Assembly (NCBI GenBank): GCA_963578105.1
Contig: CAUZBP010000001.1
Location: forward strand, 124,001 to 188,000
Length of the DNA: 64,000 nt
Direction: 5' to 3'
DNA from: GCA-2718815 sp963578105
GTDB taxonomy: Bacteria; Planctomycetota; Planctomycetia; Pirellulales; Pirellulaceae
The notes under the pieces are model-generated. The model was not told the DNA's origin. It was given only the letters and a program-made list of their open reading frames with translations, and did no database searches. Positions 18,249 to 26,389 of the stretch are shown in pieces (the first letter of the stretch is position 1; every line of letters begins with the position of its first letter). The position numbers were made by a program, and so were the translations under genes.

Positions 18249-19238
18249 TTACGAGTTGGTGTCGATTCCTTTTGATTCGATTAACTCCTGAATGATGTCG
18301 TCTAGTTTGTATTGTGGTTGGAAGTTAATGGTCGATTTTAATCGACTCAGGTCGGGTACCCGCCGCCGAATGTCTTCAAAGTCGGACCCGTAGGCGTCAC
18401 CATAGCTTTGAAAATCGATGTTCGAAGCCGAATTTGCCATGGCCACCACACGACGTGCCAATTCAAGAATCGATACAGGTACGTCGCTGCCGATATTGAA
18501 AACCTGGCCAGAGGCACTGGGTGTGGCCATTAAGGTGGTTACTGCTAGCACGACATCACTGACGTGAGCAAAACAGCGTTCTTGTTGTCCGTCATCGTGA
18601 ACGATCACGGGTTGTCCATCTAGAGCAGCTTCAATGAATCTCGGCAGGACCATTCCGTAGGCCCCTGTCTGGCGAGGTCCCACGACGTTGAAGAATCTCC
18701 CGATCACCAGGGGCAGGTCGTGTTCCCGAAAGCATGCCAGGGCGAGAAACTCGTCGATTGCTTTGGAAACGCCGTAGCTCCAACGAGACCGGCTTGTACT
18801 CCCAAAAACCAAATCGTCTTCTTCGACCCATCGCGGCCGCGGGTTTTTTCCGTAGACTTCACTACTACTGGCCAGAAAAAAGCGTCGTTGATGGCCATCT
18901 TTTTGGTTCAGACGGACGAGTTCATCCAGCAGCAGTTGGGTTGGATAAATGTTTCGTTTGATACTCTGGATCGGTTGCTCCGCTATCAATGCCACACCGA
19001 CAGCGGCAGCCAGGTGATAAACTTCATTCACATCTGCTAGCACCTGCACAGCCAGATCCACATCTTTCACCGACTTATGAATGCAAGTCAGACGCGGATG
19101 TGACATGACGGATGTCAGATTTTCAAAGGATCCGGTGGAGGCGTCGTCGATCACGATCACTTCGTCACCGCGTTCTAGAAGTGCTTCCGTCAAGTGGGAT
19201 CCAATAAAGCCCGCACCGCCGGTGACGAGTGTTTTCAT
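18249..19238 (-). CDS. NAD-dependent epimerase/dehydratase (extended SDR)
   Basis: Nucleotide-sugar modifying enzyme of the extended short-chain dehydrogenase family. The N-terminal Rossmann motif GGAGFIGSHL is at residues 7-16. The catalytic Tyr-x3-Lys is in YGVSKAIDEF, the serine is in ASSSEVYG, and GRFFNVVGPRQ is a substrate-binding segment. Substrate is most likely a UDP- or GDP-sugar (UDP-glucose epimerase or UDP-glucuronate decarboxylase-like). The start ATG 19238 follows GGAGG with 8-9 base spacing, better than the upstream Met at 19256. It pairs with the DUF374 gene downstream, which suggests an envelope-glycolipid role. Confidence 0.88.
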   Translation of the reverse strand: MKTLVTGGAGFIGSHLTEALLERGDEVIVIDDASTGSFENLTSVMSHPRLTCIHKSVKDVDLAVQVLADVNEVYHLAAAVGVALIAEQPIQSIKRNIYPTQLLLDELVRLNQKDGHQRRFFLASSSEVYGKNPRPRWVEEDDLVFGSTSRSRWSYGVSKAIDEFLALACFREHDLPLVIGRFFNVVGPRQTGAYGMVLPRFIEAALDGQPVIVHDDGQQERCFAHVSDVVLAVTTLMATPSASGQVFNIGSDVPVSILELARRVVAMANSASNIDFQSYGDAYGSDFEDIRRRVPDLSRLKSTINFQPQYKLDDIIQELIESKGIDTNS

Positions 19239-20069
19239 CTGGGAACCCTCCTGCAAACAGTAGTTCGCCGGTGTCCTGATTGTGCGGGGAGATCGGGTTT
19301 TTGATCGAATGGTATTTCTAAAAATATCTTTGCCGATGCTCTTATCGTCCTCGGAATAAGGCGGATTAAAGTTTCAATGGAAGCAATCTGCTTAAATCTT
19401 TCCTGCTGCTGGCTTTGATTCCGGCATTTAGGGTGTGTGGATAGGTGGCTCGAGGAGGTTCCACAAGAGATCAGTCTACAAACGATGTGGGACAGGTTCC
19501 AGAATTCCGCAGGAGACTAGCCGACCTGAATCGTTCGTGGGCAAATTTATGTCCCACTGAATTGTGATGATTGGGTAAAGCAGGCTGACCTCGCCGGTGG
19601 TCAGCAAGGTCCCTCACGGACGTCAAGATTTGAAAAAGCGTTATAGGGATCGTTGAGTCCGACTTCCTCGATAGATATCCCGTTTCGGCTGGCGATCTTC
19701 TTTTTCGTCCCGTCTCAATCTGCCGAAGAAGATGGTGAGTTGTCTATCGTTCTACTTGCCATCGGTGAGGTCAAACGACTGCCCGACTTGGTTATTTGTA
19801 AGTATTCATTCATTTGGCACGGATTACTTAGACAGTAAGTCTTTGGACACTTGGGTAGTGTAAGTATGACTCCCCGTGATTGTGAGAACCACCCTCCGGA
19901 GGCTTTCGTACAGATAAGGGCGGGTCGGCGAAGTGAACGCCATGCTTTGATCGAGGTAATAGATCTTTGTACCAAGTTCGGCGTTCTTGACTGCTGTGTT
20001 GTGACTTGAAGCGAGGCGAGACCGAAGACGTTTAAGTGCTCGCCAAGAGACGGCACAGGGAAAGAAGCC
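19239..20069. other. Intergenic, possible 47-codon ORF at 19866-20009
   Basis: About 830 bases. The only item worth noting is a rightward ATG frame at 19866-20009 (starts MTPRDCENHPP, ends LDCCVVT) without a good ribosome-binding site. Otherwise I see nothing. Confidence 0.3.
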
Positions 20070-20297
20070 ATGGAAAAGAAAATTGAAGAAAGTTCAACCA
20101 GTTGGCGATATCGAGATCCAGATGATTGCGACTTGTTTGAACCCATGCGCCCTGTTCGCGACAAGGCGATGCCTGTCTCATCCCGGCGTCAGGCAAAGAA
20201 CGCCGCTCGGAAAACGGAAGGGTCTCGCAAAGCCAGTAAGCGGATCGCTCGACAGATAGGTGGTATGAACCGCCGTCGTGTCAGGCGGACCAAATAA
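20070..20297 (+). CDS. Small basic protein, 75 residues
   Basis: Rightward gene with an AAAGAAG purine tract shortly before the ATG. The first third is acidic and polar (RYRDPDDCDLFEPM); the remainder is strongly basic (SSRRQAKNAARKTEG, NRRRVRRTK). A highly basic tail suggests nucleic-acid or ribosome association, but no family is recognised. It is isolated between long intergenic stretches. Confidence 0.5.
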   Translation: MEKKIEESSTSWRYRDPDDCDLFEPMRPVRDKAMPVSSRRQAKNAARKTEGSRKASKRIARQIGGMNRRRVRRTK

Positions 20298-20973
20298 AAG
20301 ACGGTCGCAAGAAATCGATGCTTTGCCAGTTGATCCGGTCGGGTATGTTCGTCGTACACTCGCTCGGGATCGAACTTCCAACGCTTGGAGGTCTGTTGCC
20401 CGCAAGTGGAGATCCACATTGTTCCGGGCTGGACATTGCGGACGACTCAAAGTCACCACCTTGGATGACATTTTTTTACAAGTGTGGCATCATCACGTAT
20501 CGATTGATGATGACCATGTTTTTCAGGGTTGAGCCAGGGAAGCCACGCACCCGCGGTTTGTCTCTTGAATGTTTACTTTTTCTTCGCGGGCACGCCAGCC
20601 AACCGCTTGCATGACCACGTCTCGATTCTGATCAAGCTATTTGACGAGTTTTGCAAATGACAACGGTCCTTCCTCATTTAGCAAATGCCAAACTTGGCCG
20701 GCAGTTTGGCCAATTTGGTTAACGCAAGCATCGCAGGTTGCGGTAGACATAACAGATCAACTCCTGTTGTGACGAGTGAGATTGCTCCTCTTGAATTTGG
20801 CGACTGTCAGATGCTAATGACGAACTGACCCAGGTATACTGATTCAACACATCTTGTGTAGACAGGGACCATTCGACGCACCCACCCCTTTCCAGGTGGC
20901 GGTCGTTCTGTCCCTCGACAACCGTTCGACCCCCTCGGATGCGAAGCAATTGGGGATCCTGTGCAGCAATCAA
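20298..20973. other. Intergenic with one perfect inverted repeat
   Basis: No convincing gene. A 31-base inverted repeat at 20688-20718 pairs CCAAA and TTGGCC with GGCCAA and TTTGG around an 8-base loop, with one bulged C. No T-run follows. Confidence 0.4.
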
Positions 20974-21010
20974 AAAAGCCCGATCGGTTGCGGGAAACCG
21001 ACGGGCTTTT
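20974..21010 (-). terminator. Strong intrinsic terminator, leftward
   Basis: AAAAGCCCG and TCGGTT on the left pair with AACCGA and CGGGCTTTT on the right, with one bulged A and a 6-base loop. Read leftward the stem is followed by six T residues. It terminates a leftward transcript, most simply the structured RNA immediately upstream at 21012-21240. Confidence 0.7.
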
Positions 21011-21011
21011 G

Positions 21012-21240
21012 AACCGTGAAAACTAAGCATATTCCCGTGTCGGGTCCGTTGTCACCATACCTTGGTGACGAGCTTCTAAGATTCACGGAATTTAAAAATG
21101 GAAGGAATTGGCCCGTAAGTGGCGGGAACACCCAGGGCCAACTGGGTCGTCTTGATTTTCTACAACAGAGATGTTTAGCAGACGCTGTGCCAATCTCGAA
21201 AGTTTTGTTCAATCCGATAAGAAACCGGTTTTCCACGGTT
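21012..21240 (-). ncRNA. Candidate structured noncoding RNA
   Basis: Read leftward, this ~230-base segment is closed by a 12-bp terminal stem (21229-21240 region with 21012-21023, one bulged base). It holds at least three internal hairpins: 21051-21069 (GTCACC/GGTGAC), 21112-21126 (CCCG/CGGG) and 21131-21146 (CCCAG/CTGGG). A strong terminator follows at once. No good protein frame fits. The size and terminal stem recall 6S-like RNAs, but I could not match the conserved features of 6S, RNase P RNA, SRP RNA or tmRNA, so the class is open. Confidence 0.4.
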
Positions 21241-21277
21241 GTGCCGGAGGTGTGAGCTTTCAAGGGAACAGGCAGGG

Positions 21278-21294
21278 TTTGTAAGAATTACAAA
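21278..21294. promoter_or_regulatory. 17-bp perfect palindrome
   Basis: TTTGTAA-GAA-TTACAAA, a perfect inverted repeat about 40 bases upstream of the candidate leftward RNA. It could be an operator or part of a longer RNA leader. Confidence 0.35.
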
Positions 21295-21367
21295 TAAAGC
21301 CGACCTTTGCATGACATTTTTCAACTTGCAGACGACTTTTGTGAGCGCCCCGTGCTTTCAAAAAAAG

Positions 21368-21811
21368 TTATCCGAGCTCACCGTCGGTAAATAGGCTGAA
21401 CGTAATAGCCTGGAAGACACGGTTGAGTTCCTTGAAGTCCCGGTCTTCCGCTTGATAAAGGACAACGCAGTTAACTCGCCCCATGCGAAAAATGCGAAGT
21501 TTGGCAGTGACCAAGAAGTCAAAGTAGAAGAAGTTAAGATCGTAACCGACGGCGGAACAGCCGGCAATTTCCTCTTTGGCCCTCATCGACTCAAAGAAGG
21601 ATTCCTGATATTCCTGTTCGACTGCCTGCAAAGTTTCGGTAGCAAGTTCCTCCAGGCCAAGGGTGCCATCGTGAACGGTTAACGACCAAAAAGCTTCGCT
21701 GGGGCTATGGACTGATACCGACCAGGGGGAACCGGATTCTTCTCGATTGTCAAGTGACCAATTCTCCGGGTAGAGAAATCGGACGTCGGCCTGTTGGTAG
21801 ACTGCAGTCAT
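21368..21811 (-). CDS. Conserved-type hypothetical protein, 147 residues
   Basis: Cytoplasmic-looking protein without signal or membrane segment. It begins MTAVYQQADVRFLYPENWSL and continues with a beta-rich pattern (WSVSVHSPSEAFWSLTVHDG), a middle helix rich in Glu, and a C-terminal VFQAITFSL segment. The 'FxYPxxW..' start followed by a short beta domain resembles DUF1795/PsbP-like folds, which are often secreted or stress-related; this is only a fold-level impression. The gene diverges from the TPR gene. Confidence 0.6.
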   Translation of the reverse strand: MTAVYQQADVRFLYPENWSLDNREESGSPWSVSVHSPSEAFWSLTVHDGTLGLEELATETLQAVEQEYQESFFESMRAKEEIAGCSAVGYDLNFFYFDFLVTAKLRIFRMGRVNCVVLYQAEDRDFKELNRVFQAITFSLFTDGELG

Positions 21812-22036
21812 GGCGCCGTCATGATATCACATGTTCTTGGTTGCGGGGACCGGTCATTTTTGCTACCGTCTGTCGCCGGTTGTCTCCATTCGGAGACTAG
21901 AGGCCAGGAAAAATGCGAGGTTGGGTTGGGGTTGAGAAACAGTACCATTATACGATTCTGGAGTAACCAAAACGGCATCCGCAGGGACTGTACGACTCCG
22001 GCTAATCCTGGACGGGAGGGTTGTCGCACGGTCTTT

Positions 22037-22954
22037 GTGCCCTGCAGTGTTGTACTGTTCCGAAAGGTCGTTATACCCCTCATTCTCTGGACGGTTTGCT
22101 TGGCACACACCGGCTGTCGCAGTCTATCCAAACAAAACGCTATCAACGCCGAAGTGGTCTCGTGCCGTCAGCAGTGGCAACAGGGATTGGACGCCGCACA
22201 ACGTGGCGCCTGGGATCAGGCCGAGCGATTGTTTAACAGCGCTGTTCAGACCTGTCCCAGTGATGAGTGGGCGCGTCAATATTATGCTGATGCGCTGTGG
22301 CGCAAGAATTCACAGACCGAGGCCCTTCGCGAAATGCAGAAGGCCGTTGAATTGTCGGGCCAAGATCCACAACTCCTTGTGCGACTTGGAGAGATGCTCT
22401 CGGCACGGGGTAATTTGACGAAGGCACAAGAATGTGCGGTCGATGCTTTGCGCAGCCAGCCGCGTCTGGCCTCGGCCCGGGCACTTCTTGGGGATATTGC
22501 GTGGGCCCGGGGTCATCGAGCGATTGCGCTGGATCACTACTGTCGGGCTCTCAGTCTGCAGCCCCAATACCCCCGAGTACAATTCGCTACGGCTAAAATT
22601 TGTTTTCAACAACGAAAATTTCAACAAGCCCTGGTCTATGTTCAGGATTTGATGGACGCGACACCTTCGTCGGAAACGCCTGCCGAAACGCTTCGATTGG
22701 AGGGGGAAATATACATGGCAATGGGCCGCTTTCCAGACGCGGCCTCCAGCTTTCAGTTGGCCATCGGACAGGGAGTTTCAGAACCGCAGATCTTTTACGA
22801 CCTGGCGGCAGCGGAGTTTCAATCAGGGGAATTCGCTCAAGCTCAGCGAGCCATTCAAGAGGCACTGAGTCTCGATGTGCAGCATGAGCCGAGTCTGCAC
22901 TTGTTGGCCAGAATCCAAAATCAGCAAGCCGCCACAACCACGATAAGACGATGA
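22037..22954 (+). CDS. Tetratricopeptide-repeat lipoprotein
   Basis: Exported scaffold protein. From the GTG at 22037 the product starts with a basic then hydrophobic segment ending CLAHTGC, a plausible lipoprotein signal. It is followed by about six TPR units of ~34 residues (for example LDAAQRGAWDQAERLF, ALLGDIAWARGHRAIALDHY, DLAAAEFQSGEFAQAQRAI). The frame is open up to 21794, but the upstream part is Arg/Cys-rich and overlaps the divergent gene, so I reject it. A GGGAGGG tract lies 16 bases upstream, rather far. Partner unknown. Confidence 0.72.
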   Translation: MPCSVVLFRKVVIPLILWTVCLAHTGCRSLSKQNAINAEVVSCRQQWQQGLDAAQRGAWDQAERLFNSAVQTCPSDEWARQYYADALWRKNSQTEALREMQKAVELSGQDPQLLVRLGEMLSARGNLTKAQECAVDALRSQPRLASARALLGDIAWARGHRAIALDHYCRALSLQPQYPRVQFATAKICFQQRKFQQALVYVQDLMDATPSSETPAETLRLEGEIYMAMGRFPDAASSFQLAIGQGVSEPQIFYDLAAAEFQSGEFAQAQRAIQEALSLDVQHEPSLHLLARIQNQQAATTTIRR

Positions 22955-23435
22955 TCCCCTGTGCGGATCGGCCGCTCATTGTGAATGTGCGATTTGTCTC
23001 TCAATGCAAGGGTATTTCGGGTTGCGTCGTTGTCGGTTCAGAGAAGGTTCCGTTGTTGAAAATTTGAATGTGTCATGAGTTCAAGGTGCTGAAGGGAGGA
23101 TCCTGACCGGCATCCCGAAAACTTCTTCTTGGATAGTGCCTGTGCGGATTTTAACGTCTTTTGGGCCAGAGCTGTCTCGCTTGCTCGTTGCAGACAGGAT
23201 GCCTGAAATACTACTGCGCTTTATCGACCACTTGCATGCTATGTAAACATAGCGAAAGGGAAAGACGCGGCGCATGACGGACGGCAGATCGCGAATTTTA
23301 TGCCTGTTCCGTAAGACTCTTCTAACTGATTTGACTCGGCCGCAACCACGGCGTAGGTTTGAGTGGTAAGTTGAAGTCGTCGGTCGTCGACGATTTTGCG
23401 AGAGCAGGTAGACTGCGCTGTGAGGAATCAAAAAC
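22955..23435. other. Intergenic, nothing certain
   Basis: About 480 bases. A leftward frame (23081-23437) exists but its composition is unconvincing and its start overlaps the next gene's start. No terminator or repeat found. Confidence 0.35.
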
Positions 23436-23672
23436 ATGCCACAGATAGCAGATGTGAATCAGGACCAGTTTGTCGATCGCCGAATGTCTTATCCTCCGCA
23501 CGAGACCCCTGGCCGGGAAAGACGGCAATTTGTCAACAGCCATGACGAACTTTCCGGAAACGCGCAGGAATTGGCACAAGCCATCGATCAGTACAAACTT
23601 TTGCACCGACGTCGCTTCATCACCTACGAAGAAATTCTCGCTGTGGTCGAATCGTTGGGCTACCACAAGTAA
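23436..23672 (+). CDS. Small protein, 78 residues, unknown function
   Basis: Well-formed small gene: GAGGA lies 9 bases before the ATG. The product begins MPQIADVNQDQFVDRRMSYP, contains PGRERRQFVNSHDELS, and ends in a helix FITYEEILAVVESLGYHK. It is soluble and charged with no Cys. The amphipathic last two helices suggest a small binding or regulatory protein. No known family recognised; the clear ribosome-binding site and composition support reality. Confidence 0.6.
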   Translation: MPQIADVNQDQFVDRRMSYPPHETPGRERRQFVNSHDELSGNAQELAQAIDQYKLLHRRRFITYEEILAVVESLGYHK

Positions 23673-23681
23673 CTCAAGATC

Positions 23682-24644
23682 CTAGACTCCGCGAAATAAG
23701 GCTTCAATCAACCGGTGATTGTTTAGCAGGCCCACCAGGTTTCCGTCGTCGTCCACCACCTGGGCCAGGGATTCGCGGCTGTTTTGCATTTGAATCAGCG
23801 CATCGATGTGTGTTTGACTGGATCGGATTTTCAGCATGGGTCGCACCTCTTCGACTCGTGGGTTTCCGTCTAATTTCAGATCGACCATCCGCACGTAGCC
23901 CACGATTCCACCCGGGTGGCTTTCGGATTTGACAGGGATTGCCGACATTTGCAGGCGGCGCGCCAGGCGGAACACTTCCGACTTGCTGGCTCCACGGCGA
24001 ACGGTGACCACCCGGGTAGCGGGTATCGCCGATTCGATCACGGAGCGGTGGGCGACACTAAACAGCCCCTGGGCCAAATCACGCTGAGCAGGTTTCAGAA
24101 TTCCTGCGTGGTGTCCTTCTTCCAATACATTCGCCAACTCCTTGCGAGCTAACATCAGGCGGACCTGCTCCGGTGACTCTCCCAGTAATTTTTGCAATAT
24201 TCGGCCGAAAATCCACAACATGAGAGTCAGGGGCGTGAACAATAGACCAAAGCCGAACAGGAGGGGCGTGCCAACTCGCAGCAGCCGATTGGGTGCCAAA
24301 TAATAGAGACTCTTGGGCAGGAGTTCTCCGTAAACAAAAATAATCGGGGCGCAAATGACAGGCCCGATTAGTTGTGACATCGCCGACTCAAAACCGAAAA
24401 TTCGTTCGGTAGCCAGCACGATTCCCAGTGATACGAGGCAGTTGGCAGTATTGTTTCCAATCAATGTCGTGGCGATAAACAGAGTCGGATTGTTTGTTAA
24501 CCAAAGCAATCCACGAGCGATCCAATCACCTCCCAGGGCGTCCAGCAGAAGTCGGACTCGGCTGACCCGGTAGAGACCGGTTTCTGTACCGCTGAAGTAG
24601 GCACTGAGCAGAAGGCCGACGAACAGTAGAAGCAATATGGTCAT
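23682..24644 (-). CDS. CNNM-domain (DUF21) membrane protein with C-terminal CBS region
   Basis: Membrane protein of the CorC/HlyC-CNNM family, linked in other bacteria to Mg2+/cation homeostasis. The N-terminal DUF21 region has three or four hydrophobic helices and the conserved FSGTETGLYRVSR and NNTANCLVSLG segments. A cytoplasmic CBS-pair-like region follows (VVDDDGNLVGLLNNHRL). It lacks the transporter-associated C-terminal domain. The start ATG 24644 overlaps the stop of the upstream paralogue by 4 bases (ATGA) and has GGAG upstream, so translation is coupled. The longer frame to 24722 is an overlap artefact. Confidence 0.87.
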   Translation of the reverse strand: MTILLLLFVGLLLSAYFSGTETGLYRVSRVRLLLDALGGDWIARGLLWLTNNPTLFIATTLIGNNTANCLVSLGIVLATERIFGFESAMSQLIGPVICAPIIFVYGELLPKSLYYLAPNRLLRVGTPLLFGFGLLFTPLTLMLWIFGRILQKLLGESPEQVRLMLARKELANVLEEGHHAGILKPAQRDLAQGLFSVAHRSVIESAIPATRVVTVRRGASKSEVFRLARRLQMSAIPVKSESHPGGIVGYVRMVDLKLDGNPRVEEVRPMLKIRSSQTHIDALIQMQNSRESLAQVVDDDGNLVGLLNNHRLIEALFRGV

Positions 24645-25897
24645 GAATTCTCTTCTCCACCGGAGTGAGTGGTACGCAAGCGAATTGTCATGAGTCCTCT
24701 TTCTGGTACTTCCATGACACAAAGCTCAAATGGTCCCCAGTGAAACTCGTCCCCTTCCACCGGCAATCTTTCCAATACTTCGTGGGTTACACCGGCAATG
24801 GTGACGCTGTGGCTTTCCGGCAGGTCGACATCAAAGTAGCGGGCAATCCGTCGCAAGCTGGTCATGCTTGTAACATTCCAGGTGGTATCGTTGAGTTTTT
24901 GAATGGCTTGGCGATTGTGTAATCGTGCACTTCGTGTGGGATCCGATGTAAAGATTGTCTCCAGGATGTCTTCAAAAGTTAAAATTCCAATCGTATCACC
25001 AAATTCATTGACTACAGCGGCGACTTCCCGCTCTCGTGTTTTCATTTGCTGCAGGCAGTCAGCCACGGAACTGAACCAGGGGACGTAAATTACTGGGTCG
25101 GCCAGATGTTCCAGGTGATTGTCGGGAATGTCCTTCAGATTGGTCAATGAAATCGCGCTGGCCACATCATTGCTATCGGGTTCGGTAATCAACAAGTATC
25201 TGCTGGCCGGTAGTTTCCCTTCCAGGTCCACCAATTTCACAGGTGGCGGAAAGGAACGAAATTGGAGTCGTGGCCTCATCGCTTCATCGACACGCATTTC
25301 CGACAGGGCGACGATATTTTTCAAGACGGCTTGTTCCTGTTCCACAAGTTCAGCATTGGATGTCGAAAGTTGAATAGCACGTTCCAGGTCTGCGACTTCA
25401 AGATAAGGTTCGCTTCGAAATTCTGGCCACAGCAGTCGACGTGACAAGAGGTTGGCCAGTTGCAATACCGGCATGATGGGATCCACAACGCGAATGGCTA
25501 CTGCCAGGGGCAGGCCGACCACTCGGATCAGCGAGTGAGCGCTGGCCACGCCCACGCTTTTGGGGACCATTTCACTTAAGATGATGATTGTGATTAAGGC
25601 TCCGACGGTCAGCACGAGTGCTGATTTTTCGTCAAGCTGAATTCCAGCAATGGACGCTAGTGCGAAATAAGTAATGTTGATCGCCAGGTTCCAGAACAGG
25701 ATTGCCGACAAAAGCCTTTCCGGGTTGGAGAGCAACGCAGCAGCGGTTTTCTGTGACCGGTTTCCGGCGGCCAACAACTTGTGATCCCTGGGCTTCAGGG
25801 AAAATAAAGCCGCCTCGCTCGCGGAGAAGAAAGCTGAGCAGCCGACCAGTACCACCATGGCGAGCAGGTAGGGAAGAACCTCAATCACTGTATGCAC
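24641..25897 (-). CDS. CNNM/CBS-domain protein of the CorC/HlyC family
   Basis: First gene of a two-gene unit with a paralogue. N-terminal DUF21 domain with FFSASEAALFSLK, the family hallmark; central CBS pair (residues ~200-330, ending GDTIGILTFEDILE); C-terminal CorC/HlyC-type transporter-associated domain (GVTHEVLERLPVEGDEF). Family proteins are associated with Mg2+ or Co2+ transport; direction is not visible. GTG start at 25897. The pair may form a heteromeric complex because the downstream partner lacks the C-terminal domain. Confidence 0.88.
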   Translation of the reverse strand: MHTVIEVLPYLLAMVVLVGCSAFFSASEAALFSLKPRDHKLLAAGNRSQKTAAALLSNPERLLSAILFWNLAINITYFALASIAGIQLDEKSALVLTVGALITIIILSEMVPKSVGVASAHSLIRVVGLPLAVAIRVVDPIMPVLQLANLLSRRLLWPEFRSEPYLEVADLERAIQLSTSNAELVEQEQAVLKNIVALSEMRVDEAMRPRLQFRSFPPPVKLVDLEGKLPASRYLLITEPDSNDVASAISLTNLKDIPDNHLEHLADPVIYVPWFSSVADCLQQMKTREREVAAVVNEFGDTIGILTFEDILETIFTSDPTRSARLHNRQAIQKLNDTTWNVTSMTSLRRIARYFDVDLPESHSVTIAGVTHEVLERLPVEGDEFHWGPFELCVMEVPERGLMTIRLRTTHSGGEENS

Positions 25898-26389
25898 GGG
25901 CAGTCAAACCTCTTCATGAGTCCGAGAGATCAGTTTCGGCAATATGTAGTGGCCCATTCCTTTTTTGCAGGTGTCAGGATGGATGGGATGAAGCGATACG
26001 TGTGTGAGCAAAGGGCGACTGACACAAAAGTAGCAGGTTGCCAGAGCATGGGTGCGAACATTGGTGGAGAAAGATTGGGCACCGGACCCTGCTCAACAGG
26101 ACACGGCACGGACCGGAATAACCGGGTCGGAGCCGGGGTAATCGCATCTGGTCGAGTCTGAGCCCGCACCCAATTCCAGCATTTGGCCGTCGATATTTTA
26201 AACCGCCAGCAGAATACCAGGCGCCCAATGGAGTTGGTAATAGAAAATACAATTCTCATATGGGAGTTGAGCGATTTCGGAAAGGCCATCATTCCACCCT
26301 GCTGGGGGTTGGCAAAAGATGGGTTGAAGTCACGCTGTAGACAATCTTCATTTTACCTGGTTCCGCTCCGGAAAACAGCTAAGGCCTCC
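25898..26389. other. Intergenic, nothing seen
   Basis: About 490 bases between the CNNM unit and the permease stop. It should carry the promoter of the leftward CNNM pair at its left end. No gene or clear hairpin. Confidence 0.4.

Noticed and set aside
20974..21240. tmRNA, RNase P RNA or SRP RNA identity for the structured RNA
   Set aside because: No tRNA-like 3' end, no GAGGAAAGTCC-type P RNA core and no GGAA tetraloop SRP helix could be found.
23081..23437. 118-codon leftward ORF before the 78-residue gene
   Set aside because: Arg/Ser-rich, no ribosome-binding site, overlaps the start of a better gene.
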